From DATBLQ01 sp036555325 (GTDB taxonomy: Bacteria > Pseudomonadota > Alphaproteobacteria > Rhizobiales > Aestuariivirgaceae), in the NCBI GenBank assembly GCA_036555325.1, contig DATBLQ010000020.1, forward strand, positions 1 to 40,369: a DNA stretch of 40,369 nt, read 5' to 3'. Within the stretch, counting starts at the first letter, position 1. Every line of letters begins with the position of its first letter. The position numbers were made by a program, and so were the translations under genes. The notes beneath the pieces are model-generated. The model was given only the letters and a program-made list of their open reading frames with translations. It made no database searches and was not told where the DNA came from. Shown here piece by piece: positions 7,856 through 16,344 of the stretch.

Positions 7856-8872
7856 ATGTCGGCTTTCAAGGTTCTCATTGCAAAAGCTGCCGAGGGCAAA
7901 AAACTCAGCCGCGAGGAAGCCAAGGAGGCGTTCGACATTATGATGTCGGGTGAGGCTACGCCTTCGCAAATCGGCGGCTTTCTGCTGGCGTTGAGGGTGC
8001 GAGGCGAAACCGTCGAGGAGATCACCGGTGCCGTCGAGGCAATGCGGGAGAGGATGTTGAGGGTTTCCGCTCCCGCCGATGCGATCGATATCGTAGGCAC
8101 GGGCGGCGATGGATCGGGAAGCTACAACATCTCTACGGCATCTGCATTCGTGGCAGCGGGTTCCGGCTTGAGGATAGCCAAGCACGGCAATCGCGCTCTT
8201 TCGTCGAAATCGGGTGCCGCCGATACCCTAGCAGCCTTGGGGGTGAAACTCGAAATCGGGCCGGAAAAGATTGCCGAATGCATTCGCGGTGCTGGTCTTG
8301 GATTTATGTTCGCCCCCGCGCATCATTCGGCGATGAAGCATGTCGGCCCAACGCGGGTCGAGCTCGGCACGCGCACCATCTTTAACTTGCTTGGGCCGCT
8401 GTCCAATCCGGCGGGCGTCAAACGCCAGATCACTGGCGTGTTTTCCAAGGCCTGGGTAGAGCCGCTGGCACACGTGCTCAAGAATCTAGGATCGGAGAGA
8501 GTCTGGGTTGCGCATGGCGCCGGCGGGCTCGATGAGATTACTGCTGCCGGTGAAACCTGGGTGGCCGAGTTGAAGGATGGGCAAGTCAAGATGTTTCAAG
8601 TTACGCCCGAGGAAGCGGGGGTTCCCCGGAGCAGCCTCGATGAGCTGAAAGGCGGAGACGCCGTCAAGAATGCCGAGGCTCTATCAAACGTGCTCGCGGG
8701 AGCGGAGAACGGATTTCGCAACGCAGTCCTAATGACGACGGGGGCCGCTCTGTTGGTTGCCGGCAAGGTTTCAACCCTTAGAGACGGGGCTCGGATGGCA
8801 GCGGAAAGCATCAGCTCGGGTCGGGCCCGAGCGGTGCTCGACAGGTTGGTAGGGTTGTCGAACGCCCCATGA
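7856..8872 (+). CDS. trpD: anthranilate phosphoribosyltransferase
   Basis: The 338-residue enzyme transfers phosphoribose from PRPP to anthranilate, the second step of tryptophan synthesis. The PRPP-binding glycine loop GTGGDGSGSYNIST is at about residues 80-93, followed by KHGNRALSSKSGAAD, which carries the metal and anthranilate contacts. The mid-protein HHSAMKHVGPTR and LGPLSNPA segments are also typical. Length is normal. The stop overlaps the start of trpC by 4 bp (ATGA), showing translational coupling in a trpG-trpD-trpC unit. Confidence 0.97.
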   Translation: MSAFKVLIAKAAEGKKLSREEAKEAFDIMMSGEATPSQIGGFLLALRVRGETVEEITGAVEAMRERMLRVSAPADAIDIVGTGGDGSGSYNISTASAFVAAGSGLRIAKHGNRALSSKSGAADTLAALGVKLEIGPEKIAECIRGAGLGFMFAPAHHSAMKHVGPTRVELGTRTIFNLLGPLSNPAGVKRQITGVFSKAWVEPLAHVLKNLGSERVWVAHGAGGLDEITAAGETWVAELKDGQVKMFQVTPEEAGVPRSSLDELKGGDAVKNAEALSNVLAGAENGFRNAVLMTTGAALLVAGKVSTLRDGARMAAESISSGRARAVLDRLVGLSNAP

Positions 8873-9678
8873 GCAACGTTTTGCAAAAAATTGTCGAGTA
8901 CAAACGCCAGGAGGTGGCGAGAGCAAAAGCTGCCATGGCTCAGTCGCAGCTCGAGCGCGAGGCGCTCGAGGCTCCGCCAATCCGACCGTTCAAGGCAGCC
9001 CTAGACAGCCGCGTCTCGCATGGCGATTGGGCCCTCATCGCAGAAATCAAGAAAGCGAGTCCTTCGCGGGGGTTGATCCGCGAGGACTTCAATCCGCCCG
9101 CACTGGCGCTGGCATACGAATCCGGAGGCGCCACCTGTCTTTCGGTGCTTACCGATACTCCCTCGTTTCAAGGACTGCCCGAATACCTTCTTGCTGCACG
9201 CACGGTAAGCGGGCTCCCTGCCCTGCGGAAGGACTTCATGCTCGACCCCTACCAAGTCGCCGAAGCCCGACTGTGGGGGGCTGACTGTATTCTTCTCATA
9301 TTAGCGATGATCGACGACAGTCTGGCCAAGGAGCTAGAAGATGAGGCACGGGATTGGGGAATGGATGTGCTGGTCGAAGTTCACAACGAATCCGAGCTGG
9401 AGCGAGCCGGGAAGCTCAAGACACGCATGATTGGCATCAACAACCGTGATCTGAGGACATTTGAAACGACACTCGAAACCACTGAGCGCCTTGCCCCTCT
9501 CGTTCCAAAAGGCTGTCTCGTGGTCGCAGAAAGCGGGCTTTCTGAGGCTGCCGATCTCGCCCGGTTGTCAAAGGTGGGCGTCAACGCGTTTTTGATAGGT
9601 GAAAGGCTCATGCGGCAGAAAGACGTTGCAGCCGCAACGCGCGCTCTTCTCAGTCGCACCAACCTAGCCGCCGAGTAA
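8869..9678 (+). CDS. trpC: indole-3-glycerol phosphate synthase
   Basis: A 269-residue TIM-barrel enzyme that closes the indole ring in tryptophan synthesis. The catalytic lysine and phosphate-binding region AEIKKASPSRG is at about residues 53-63. LRKDFMLDPYQ carries the second catalytic lysine near residue 115, and GINNRDLRTF and AESGLS mark the late barrel strands. It is a stand-alone TrpC without a fused TrpF. The ATG overlaps the trpD stop, and moaC starts 2 bp after its own stop, so trp and molybdenum cofactor genes are co-transcribed here, as in many Hyphomicrobiales. Confidence 0.97.
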   Translation: MSNVLQKIVEYKRQEVARAKAAMAQSQLEREALEAPPIRPFKAALDSRVSHGDWALIAEIKKASPSRGLIREDFNPPALALAYESGGATCLSVLTDTPSFQGLPEYLLAARTVSGLPALRKDFMLDPYQVAEARLWGADCILLILAMIDDSLAKELEDEARDWGMDVLVEVHNESELERAGKLKTRMIGINNRDLRTFETTLETTERLAPLVPKGCLVVAESGLSEAADLARLSKVGVNAFLIGERLMRQKDVAAATRALLSRTNLAAE

Positions 9679-9680
9679 AC

Positions 9681-10169
9681 ATGTCTTCGCATCGTCTCAC
9701 CCACCTTGATGAAAAGGGCCAGGCCCGGATGGTCGACGTTTCGGAAAAGGAGACGAGCGCACGCACCGCGACCGCCCGGGCAGTCGTGAAAATGAAGCCC
9801 CAAACACTTGCACTCATTCTTTCAGATCGAGTGCCCAAAGGAGACGTGCTTGCTGCAGCCCGGATTGCCGGCATAATGGCGGCCAAGCGCACACATGAGC
9901 TCATACCCCTCTGCCACCCGCTACCAATCACTTCGGTAACAGTGGAATTCAGCCCCGATGAACAGCTGTCGCAGATCGTTATCGAGGCAACCGCAAAAGT
10001 GGACGGAAAGACGGGAATCGAAATGGAAGCCCTAACCGCTGCCTGCATCAGCGCCCTCACCATCTACGATATGTGCAAGGCCGTCGATCGCGAGATGACC
10101 ATCGAGGGCGTTGCCCTGCTTGAAAAATCGGGGGGCAAATCTGGCCACTTCAAGCGCGGCGCGGGTTAG
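9681..10169 (+). CDS. moaC: cyclic pyranopterin monophosphate synthase
   Basis: The 162-residue MoaC acts after MoaA in the first stage of molybdenum cofactor synthesis, making cyclic pyranopterin monophosphate. The family signature is clear: RVPKGDVLAAARIAGIMAAKRTHELIPLCHPL in the first half, with the LCHPL loop, and later KTGIEMEALTA and YDMCKAVDREM, containing the conserved Lys and Asp of the active site. It sits between trpC (2 bp upstream) and moeA (5 bp downstream). No moaA is in the window. Confidence 0.97.
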   Translation: MSSHRLTHLDEKGQARMVDVSEKETSARTATARAVVKMKPQTLALILSDRVPKGDVLAAARIAGIMAAKRTHELIPLCHPLPITSVTVEFSPDEQLSQIVIEATAKVDGKTGIEMEALTAACISALTIYDMCKAVDREMTIEGVALLEKSGGKSGHFKRGAG

Positions 10170-10174
10170 CGCTC

Positions 10175-11377
10175 ATGACGCTCCTAACGGTAGACAAGGC
10201 GAAGGCCCTGATCGTCGCCCAGGTCAAGCCCTTGTCCGCCGAGACCATTCCGCTGAACGCAGCGCGATCGAGAGTCCTGGCACGCGACCTTAAGGCAAAG
10301 CGAGACCAGCCGCCCTTTCCCGCTTCTGCAATGGATGGTTATGCCGTTAACTCGGCAGACGTAGATGTGCCGGGCCGAAAGCTGAGACTTGTCGGAATGT
10401 CTGCAGCGGGACACGGGTTCCGCGGCCAGCTAAAAAGGGGCGAAACTGTCAGGATATTTACAGGCGCACCCGTGCCACAAGGCGCAGATGCAATCCTCAT
10501 CCAGGAGAATTCGGTTGCTGAGGCTGGATGGATCATTGCGAAGAAGGCCGTGACGTCTGGCCTCCATGTGCGCCGCCAGGCCTTGGATTACAAAAGCGGT
10601 GAAATTCTGATGAAGGCCGGAAGATCGCTCACCGCTCGAGACATCGGCCTCGCCGCCTCAATGAATTATGCATCGCTTCCGGTTCGGCAGAAACCGATCG
10701 TTGCAATTCTTGCCACCGGAGATGAGCTGGTAGAGCCGGGTCAGCGCCCGCGACGCGATCAAATTGTTGGCTCCAACAGCAGCGCCATGGCCGCGTTCGT
10801 GGAGTGGGGGGGTGGCCTTCCCGAAATCATTCCCGCAGTAGGGGACAATGAATCGCAAATCCGCGCTGCCATGCGGAAAGCTCGCCATGCCAACATCCTT
10901 GTCACCACGGGGGGCGCGTCGGTTGGGACGCACGACTTGATCAGCTCAGCACTGGCGGCGGAGGGAATCCCCCTCACCTTCTGGAAAATCGCCATGCGTC
11001 CAGGCAAGCCCTTGCTGTTCGCGATTCGGGGGAAACAGCGCATCATTGGGCTGCCGGGAAATCCCGTATCGGCGCTGGTTTGCGCTCGAATCTTCGTCAA
11101 GCCGCTCATTGACCGCTTCCTTGGCGCCCCAAGCGATGAGCCCCGCATCGAAGCCGTGTTGACGCATGCGATGCGAGCGAACGATGAGCGACAGGAGTAT
11201 GCCCGGGGAAGGTTTGCCGGACGCAAAGACGGGCTGCTCATCGTCACCCCCTTCCCTTTGCAAGACAGTTCCATGCTTCGATTTCTTGCCGAAGCAGATT
11301 GCCTGATCGTTCGGCCCCCTTACGCTGAGGCGGCCGTCGCTGGCGACCGGGTGGAGATTCTGCCCATCGATTTCTGA
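10175..11377 (+). CDS. moeA: molybdopterin molybdenumtransferase
   Basis: The 400-residue MoeA inserts molybdate into adenylylated molybdopterin, the last general step of cofactor synthesis. It has the N-terminal PASAMDGYAV motif near residues 49-58, the ATGDELV and GGASVGTHDL loops of the MoaB/Mog-like domain, and KPLLFAIRGKQRIIGLPGNPVSA split across the substrate site. The C-terminal domain IV is present. Its ATG is 5 bp after moaC. It is the last gene of the trpGDC-moaC-moeA run; about 100 bp of non-coding sequence separate it from the next gene. Confidence 0.96.
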   Translation: MTLLTVDKAKALIVAQVKPLSAETIPLNAARSRVLARDLKAKRDQPPFPASAMDGYAVNSADVDVPGRKLRLVGMSAAGHGFRGQLKRGETVRIFTGAPVPQGADAILIQENSVAEAGWIIAKKAVTSGLHVRRQALDYKSGEILMKAGRSLTARDIGLAASMNYASLPVRQKPIVAILATGDELVEPGQRPRRDQIVGSNSSAMAAFVEWGGGLPEIIPAVGDNESQIRAAMRKARHANILVTTGGASVGTHDLISSALAAEGIPLTFWKIAMRPGKPLLFAIRGKQRIIGLPGNPVSALVCARIFVKPLIDRFLGAPSDEPRIEAVLTHAMRANDERQEYARGRFAGRKDGLLIVTPFPLQDSSMLRFLAEADCLIVRPPYAEAAVAGDRVEILPIDF

Positions 11378-11473
11378 CGGATCGGGAACTTTATCCACCA
11401 CTTGCGAGTTTGGAAGCTGCGGCGCACTGCACCCTTCTCATACGTGTTCCGCTGTCCAGAAAGGGATCGACAA

Positions 11474-12640
11474 GTGCGCAGGAATGTTGCGGAAGCGAAT
11501 GGCGTTGTCGGTAACGGGGCCAGCCGGCAGCCCGCAAAGGGTGCTGATATCGGCGAGCCGGCATTGCTGAAACTTCGAGTGCACAAAACTTCGCCGCTTC
11601 CCAAACTCGGCAAGCGAACTCAGCGAATCGCCTTGCCATTCATCGCGGCGGTTCTGCTGGGCATCGTTTTCTATCAAATGAGAGCCATTATCGTCCCATT
11701 GGTGGGCGCCATCGTCATAGGCAGCACCATTGGTCCGTATGCTGATTATGCGGAGAGACGCGGTATTCCGCCCGTGGTGATCTATTCGGGAATAGTGCTC
11801 CTTCTGTGTCTCATTCCCTATCTGGCAATCGTATGGCTTAGCGAGCCGGTTTCAAGCTGGATCGCACGGGCGCCGGAGGTGGGCGCACTGGTAGAGGGCA
11901 AACTGAAGATCCTGGAGAGACCGCTGGGTGCATGGCGCGAGATAAAAGACTCATTGCAAGCCTTAGGCGGCGGCGCGCAAGCCCCTGAGATTCAAGTTGC
12001 AACGACACTCAATGACTTTGTTACCACCGTCATGGCGCTGGTAACGCCAGCAATAGGCCAATTCCTGGTATTCTTTGGCGCGCTGATCTTTTTTCTGTCG
12101 GGTCGCCGGCAGCTAAAGCAGCACCTCACCCTTTCCTTCGGCGATCGCCGGGCGCGATTGACAACCCTCAGAGTCATTTCCGACATCGAGGCGAGCCTGA
12201 CCACGTATCTGACAACCGCAACAATCATAAATCTGGGGGTCGGGGCGGCAACCGGAGTCGCCGCGGGTTTGTTCGGAATTGCCAATCCGGTGATGTGGGG
12301 ACTAGCGGCTTTCATTTGCAATTTCATCCCCTATGTCGGTCCGCTGCTGGTCGCCATCGTCTTCGTGTTCGTCGGCCTTTTGACCTTCGATGGTCTTTTG
12401 CAGGCAATGGCGTTGCCGCTGGCCTACATCCTTATTGTCGCCGTCGAGAACCAATTCGTTACCCCCACCGTTATGAGCCGCCGGCTGGAGATGAACCCTT
12501 TCCTCGTATTCGTGGGAATTGTTTTCTGGTCATGGTTGTGGGGTCTTGCGGGCGCTTTCCTGGCGCTGCCGATATTGATCGCTGGCCACGCCGTGGTGCG
12601 GCATGTTCAGCCCATCAAGGAAAAGGATGCCCTCCCCTGA
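11474..12640 (+). CDS. AI-2E transporter/PerM family membrane protein
   Basis: The predicted product of about 388 residues starts with a polar region of about 45 residues, then RIALPFIAAVLLGIVFYQMR and a second helix, a cytoplasmic or periplasmic middle stretch, and a cluster of helices toward the C-terminus. PVMWGLAAFICNFIPYVGPLL and the ending FWSWLWGLAGAFLALPIL are hallmark segments of the AI-2E/PerM family. Members are putative exporters of quorum signals, or ion transporters in some cases; function here is unknown. The frame is open from a TTG at 11402, but GTG at 11474 has AAAGGGA seven bases before it and is preferred. Its 3' end overlaps that of the opposing lytic transglycosylase gene by 26 bp. 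Confidence 0.85.
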   Translation: MRRNVAEANGVVGNGASRQPAKGADIGEPALLKLRVHKTSPLPKLGKRTQRIALPFIAAVLLGIVFYQMRAIIVPLVGAIVIGSTIGPYADYAERRGIPPVVIYSGIVLLLCLIPYLAIVWLSEPVSSWIARAPEVGALVEGKLKILERPLGAWREIKDSLQALGGGAQAPEIQVATTLNDFVTTVMALVTPAIGQFLVFFGALIFFLSGRRQLKQHLTLSFGDRRARLTTLRVISDIEASLTTYLTTATIINLGVGAATGVAAGLFGIANPVMWGLAAFICNFIPYVGPLLVAIVFVFVGLLTFDGLLQAMALPLAYILIVAVENQFVTPTVMSRRLEMNPFLVFVGIVFWSWLWGLAGAFLALPILIAGHAVVRHVQPIKEKDALP

Positions 12641-13106
12641 ACTGCCTCGAAGCCATTTTGATGAACCTCGAGTCTGCAGCACGGGTATAGGGAAGCTCTA
12701 GGATCGCACTCAGCACCCTTCGCTCATAGGCAGCGCCCATTGCCGATTTGGCTTTCGCCCATAGGCCCTGATTGTGCTTCCAGATTCCCCCGCCTCGGAT
12801 CGCCATTGCAAGGTGCTTCATCCCCCATTCAAGGCCGGCACCACAGCTCTGCAGCGCACTGATCGAGCCTTGGTAGCCAAGAAGGCGAGCGGTTGCCGGC
12901 TTGATCTGCAGAGGTCCAAGTTCTCCGGCGCTGCCTTGTGCCTGGCAATCGAAGCCGCTTTCTATCTTCACAACCTTGAGCGCCAGCGATGCCGATACTC
13001 CATATCGGTTGGCGGCCGCCGTCACCATTCGAAAAACATCGCTCGATGCCTGAGCTGTGGCGGAAACAAGAAGAGTTGCAAGCAGAACGATTGTCAGGCC
13101 TCTCAT
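12615..13106 (-). CDS. small lytic transglycosylase (SLT domain), exported
   Basis: The 163-residue protein begins with a signal peptide (MRGLTIVLLATLLVSATAQA) and consists of one soluble-lytic-transglycosylase domain. The catalytic glutamate is in KVVKIESGFD near residue 48, followed by GSAGELGPLQIKPATARLLGY, the GxxGLMQ-like substrate loop with Pro in place of Met. It would cleave the glycan strands of peptidoglycan in the periplasm. ATG at 13106 is chosen over the longer frame because GAGGGACGC precedes it and the signal peptide starts there. It is divergent from lexA, with 272 bp between their starts. Confidence 0.87.
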   Translation of the reverse strand: MRGLTIVLLATLLVSATAQASSDVFRMVTAAANRYGVSASLALKVVKIESGFDCQAQGSAGELGPLQIKPATARLLGYQGSISALQSCGAGLEWGMKHLAMAIRGGGIWKHNQGLWAKAKSAMGAAYERRVLSAILELPYTRAADSRFIKMASRQFRGGHPFP

Positions 13107-13276
13107 GCGTCCCTCGATTTCCAAAAATTGCAAGGAGCGCGCGAGAAAGCGAAAGACTGTGATCTCACTATGGCCTTCCCGTGACAATCCCCGCCGTAAC
13201 TAGGCCAAAATACTGCCCTTTTTCGTCTTACGAGCGCCTAGGAGCGACTGCCCTGGGCTAGGAAAAATCTTTGGTA

Positions 13277-13305
13277 TTGCCGAACATAACTAGAACAATT
13301 ATAGC
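13277..13305 (+). promoter_or_regulatory. probable lexA promoter
   Basis: TTGCCG (13277-13282) and TATAGC (13300-13305) are spaced by 17 bp, 74 bp before the lexA start. The first SOS box lies inside the spacer, where bound LexA would block RNA polymerase. The hexamers are each imperfect, so the call rests partly on this arrangement. Confidence 0.5.
13282..13296 (+). promoter_or_regulatory. alphaproteobacterial LexA box (GAAC-N7-GAAC)
   Basis: GAAC-ATAACTA-GAAC is a perfect match to the direct-repeat SOS box of alphaproteobacteria, in the reverse orientation of GTTC-N7-GTTC. It lies 82 bp before the lexA start codon, which fits autoregulation. Confidence 0.88.
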
Positions 13306-13307
13306 TT

Positions 13308-13322
13308 GTTTAGGTTTTGTTC
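13308..13322 (+). promoter_or_regulatory. second, degenerate LexA box (GTTT-N7-GTTC)
   Basis: GTTT-AGGTTTT-GTTC matches the alphaproteobacterial SOS box at seven of eight positions. It begins 26 bp after the first box and points the opposite way, close to the expected transcription start. Paired boxes would allow graded repression of lexA. Confidence 0.55.
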
Positions 13323-13378
13323 TGATTCTGCCGGTCTGAGAGTGATTTCCAGACAGGCGTTGCAACAAGGTCGCTTCC

Positions 13379-14089
13379 ATGCTCACGCGAAAGCAGTTCG
13401 AATTACTGATGTTCATTCATGAGCGTCTGAAGGAGGCGGGCGTGCCCCCCTCGTTCGACGAGATGAAGGCCGCGCTGGACCTTCGATCCAAGTCCGGAAT
13501 TCACCGTCTCATAACAGCGTTGGAGGAGCGGGGATTCATTCGCCGTCTTCCTCATCGTGCCCGGGCTCTCGAGGTGGTGAAATTGCCGGAGTCGGTGGCT
13601 CCGAGCCTCACTGCAGCGAAGCAGAAGGGTGCGTTCAGTCCCAATGTCATCCAAGGATCGCTCGGCCGCATCAAACCGATGCCGCAAAGTGCCGATGGTG
13701 TTCCTCGGGGGGCCATTGTTCCGGTCATGGGTCGAATCGCAGCCGGTGTCCCAATTTCCGCCATTCAGGACCATACGCACAACATCGCCGTGCCGCCGGA
13801 GATGCTGGGCTCGGGCGACCACTTTGCTCTTGAGGTGAAGGGCGACTCAATGATCGATGCGGGCATCCTGGACGGCGATACCGTTGTGCTGCGCCGATCG
13901 GATACGGCGCAAACAGGCGAGATCGTGGTGGCGTTGATCGACGAGGAGGAAGCAACTCTGAAGCGCTTGCGCCGGAAAGGTGATTCTATTGCGCTCGAGG
14001 CTGCGAATTCTGCCTATGAGACACGCATTTTCGGTCCGGATCGCGTCAAGGTGCAGGGAAAGGTCGTAGGATTGATCCGCCGCTACTGA
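13379..14089 (+). CDS. lexA: SOS repressor LexA
   Basis: The 236-residue repressor controls the DNA-damage response. The N-terminal winged helix-turn-helix covers about residues 1-65 (SFDEMKAALDLRSKSGIHRLI). A linker follows, then the S24 self-cleavage domain. The cleavage site is Ala122-Gly123 in RIAAGVP, the nucleophile Ser157 in KGDSMID, and the general base Lys195 in EATLKR. Length matches alphaproteobacterial LexA, which is longer than the E. coli form. AAGG lies about 8-11 bases before the ATG. Its stop codon region overlaps the comEC stop by 7 bp. It normally follows moeA in relatives; here two other genes intervene. Confidence 0.97.
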   Translation: MLTRKQFELLMFIHERLKEAGVPPSFDEMKAALDLRSKSGIHRLITALEERGFIRRLPHRARALEVVKLPESVAPSLTAAKQKGAFSPNVIQGSLGRIKPMPQSADGVPRGAIVPVMGRIAAGVPISAIQDHTHNIAVPPEMLGSGDHFALEVKGDSMIDAGILDGDTVVLRRSDTAQTGEIVVALIDEEEATLKRLRRKGDSIALEAANSAYETRIFGPDRVKVQGKVVGLIRRY

Positions 14090-16260
14090 GTTTGTGCATC
14101 TCGCGCCGCTTGGTCCTTGCGCCGCGTTACACTTGTTACCCAGGGTCTCTGGCCCCTCATCTGCCGAACCGTCACAATTCTGATGCCGTCATCGACAACA
14201 AACAAGGCGTGAGCGCCTTCGCGCCACACATCGAAGCGATCGATGCGCAGGGCTATTTTCTTGCAGGCGCCGCGGAGTGGAAAGGCGGCGATGAGAATAT
14301 CCGCATCAGGACATTCGACCTTGCCCTCTGCTTGTTTGTCCATATAGGCAAGGCGCTTATTCTTGATTATCGCGGTGCAAGTATGCCGGAGACAATTGAA
14401 ACCGGGCCGCGCAGCAGCCACCAATGAACCTGCCCCGTCTCCATCCGCCAGCAACCAGCGTTCTGCGGCAAAGCGACTCCGGCTATTGGCGAGCACGAGC
14501 TGCCCCAACTCGTTTCTGATCGCAATGTTGGCTGCCGTTCGTTCGATGATGACGTCGGGTTCGGATCGCAGGAGCGTCATGGCGAGGCCGAGCGCGAAGA
14601 GTCCAAGCCCAAACCAGCGGGCGTAACCAAGGACAAGGCAAATCCACAAAATTCCAGCCGACATCATCAGCGAACTGTGGGGACCGTGACCAGGTATGAC
14701 AAAACGCGCTCCAGGCAGGCCAGCCGTCCAATCGGAAATTGCCATTACTGTTTTGAGGCCCAGACCCATGACCGTAAATGCCACTTGCTCCATCCCAAGC
14801 GGCATCAGCAACGTACCGACCAAGGCCATCGGCATCACAATCGCGCTAACTACGGGAAGCGCCAGCAGGTTGCCAATGAGACTATAGGGTGAGAGCCGAT
14901 TGAAATGAAACGCTGCCGGCGGCCCGGTGCAGATTCCGGCGATGAGCGTTGTGGCCGCCAAAGTGAAAATTGCGATGCCGAGCCGGCGCAAAGCAAACAT
15001 CGTCCAGCTTGTTCGCCGACCAAACCTTGTCGAACCCGGCTCCCGGCTGCGCCACATTTCGAAGAAACTCAGAAGTCCCGTGACGGCGAGAAAACTCATC
15101 TGCAAACCCGGTTGCAGAACGGCCTTTGGATCAAGGAGCAGCACCAAGATTGCCGCAGTAGCAACGTTGCGCAGGTTCAACGCCGGCCGGCCGGCGATCA
15201 TCGCCGCGAACATGATTGCGACCATTATGTATGAGCGCTGTGTCGGCACTTCACTTCCCGACAGCATAAGGTAGACCGCTCCGACGATGAGGGCAGCCAA
15301 TGCCGACCACTCCTTAATAGGCCTGGTGAGCGCAAGTCCGGGGAACAACGCAAATGCCGCTCGCAGCATCCAGAAGAAGCCACCCGCGACAAGGGACATA
15401 TGAAGCCCCGAAATGGAAACGATGTGGGCAAGGCCGGAAGCTTGCAGGCTATTCTTCATTGTCTGAGGAAGACCGGCGCGCTCGCCGGTGATGAGCGCTA
15501 CCGCGAGCAGTCCAAGTTCATCAGGCATCGCTCTGTGAACGCGTTCGGCAATAACGAAACGCAGGTTTTCGACACTTCCCTTCATCTTCACCCAAAGGGG
15601 TGGGTGGATGTCGGGCCGGATCCTGAAAGGCGACCGGGCATGGCCAATTGCTCCGATGCCCTCCAGCCATTGAGAACGAGCATAGTCAAACCCGCCGGGC
15701 ATTATGGGTGTGAGCAGCGGGAACAAGCGCGCTTCGCCCTCCACGAAATGGCCAACGCGCAATTCTTTTTGCAACGGCGCGGTGATTTGAACCTTCTTCG
15801 GTCTCTCAGACGGGCCAAGGCCTGAGATGCTCTCAAGCCTTACGAGGACTTTGGCGGAGCGGTTGTTGGCAGCAGAAATTTTCTCGACAAAGCCGGTTAT
15901 CCCCACACTGGGAGTTGAAGCGCTCACGCTTGGCCCCGGTGCAATGGTGGTTTGCAGTTTCGCAGCGAGGAATCCGGCAATTGCCAGGAGTACCAGCTTT
16001 GCTGGAGGCGATGAGCGTCCGCGAACAAGAATGCTTCCACATGCCACGGCGATCAAAACAAGTAGCCCGACGCCAAATACGGAAGGTTCGATCGGGAGGG
16101 CAAAGTAACCCGCAATCCCAATTGCCAGGCCAACGGGCAGCCACAGCACGAGCCGTCCATCATTCTTGAGTCTCGCGATCTCAAGCCCACGCCGAAGACT
16201 TTGCGCCCACGACGCTATCCCACCCGCCATGGCGAGATCGAAGTCAGCGGCTATGGCCAC
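14083..16260 (-). CDS. comEC: ComEC/Rec2 family competence membrane protein
   Basis: The 725-residue inner-membrane protein forms the channel for single-stranded DNA in natural transformation. It opens with a short polar stretch, then several helices and the DUF4131 OB-like domain (about residues 50-220, including GGFDYARSQWLEGIGAIGHA). The Competence domain follows (SGLAHIVSISGLHMSLVAGG near residue 280, then more helices). The C-terminal part (PDVIIERTAANIAIRNELG onward) corresponds to a reduced metallo-beta-lactamase-like domain in which no HxHxDH metal motif is visible; this reduction is usual in Hyphomicrobiales. It is divergent from gltX, 84 bp away. Whether the cell is competent cannot be judged from this gene alone. 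Confidence 0.92.
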   Translation of the reverse strand: MAIAADFDLAMAGGIASWAQSLRRGLEIARLKNDGRLVLWLPVGLAIGIAGYFALPIEPSVFGVGLLVLIAVACGSILVRGRSSPPAKLVLLAIAGFLAAKLQTTIAPGPSVSASTPSVGITGFVEKISAANNRSAKVLVRLESISGLGPSERPKKVQITAPLQKELRVGHFVEGEARLFPLLTPIMPGGFDYARSQWLEGIGAIGHARSPFRIRPDIHPPLWVKMKGSVENLRFVIAERVHRAMPDELGLLAVALITGERAGLPQTMKNSLQASGLAHIVSISGLHMSLVAGGFFWMLRAAFALFPGLALTRPIKEWSALAALIVGAVYLMLSGSEVPTQRSYIMVAIMFAAMIAGRPALNLRNVATAAILVLLLDPKAVLQPGLQMSFLAVTGLLSFFEMWRSREPGSTRFGRRTSWTMFALRRLGIAIFTLAATTLIAGICTGPPAAFHFNRLSPYSLIGNLLALPVVSAIVMPMALVGTLLMPLGMEQVAFTVMGLGLKTVMAISDWTAGLPGARFVIPGHGPHSSLMMSAGILWICLVLGYARWFGLGLFALGLAMTLLRSEPDVIIERTAANIAIRNELGQLVLANSRSRFAAERWLLADGDGAGSLVAAARPGFNCLRHTCTAIIKNKRLAYMDKQAEGKVECPDADILIAAFPLRGACKKIALRIDRFDVWREGAHALFVVDDGIRIVTVRQMRGQRPWVTSVTRRKDQAARDAQTQ

Positions 16261-16344
16261 TGCTTGCCCCCTACCCTTACCCAGCGCAGGCCAGTGTGCT
16301 AGACCGCGCGCATAACGAGGCCATCATTGCGGATCGAGACGTAG

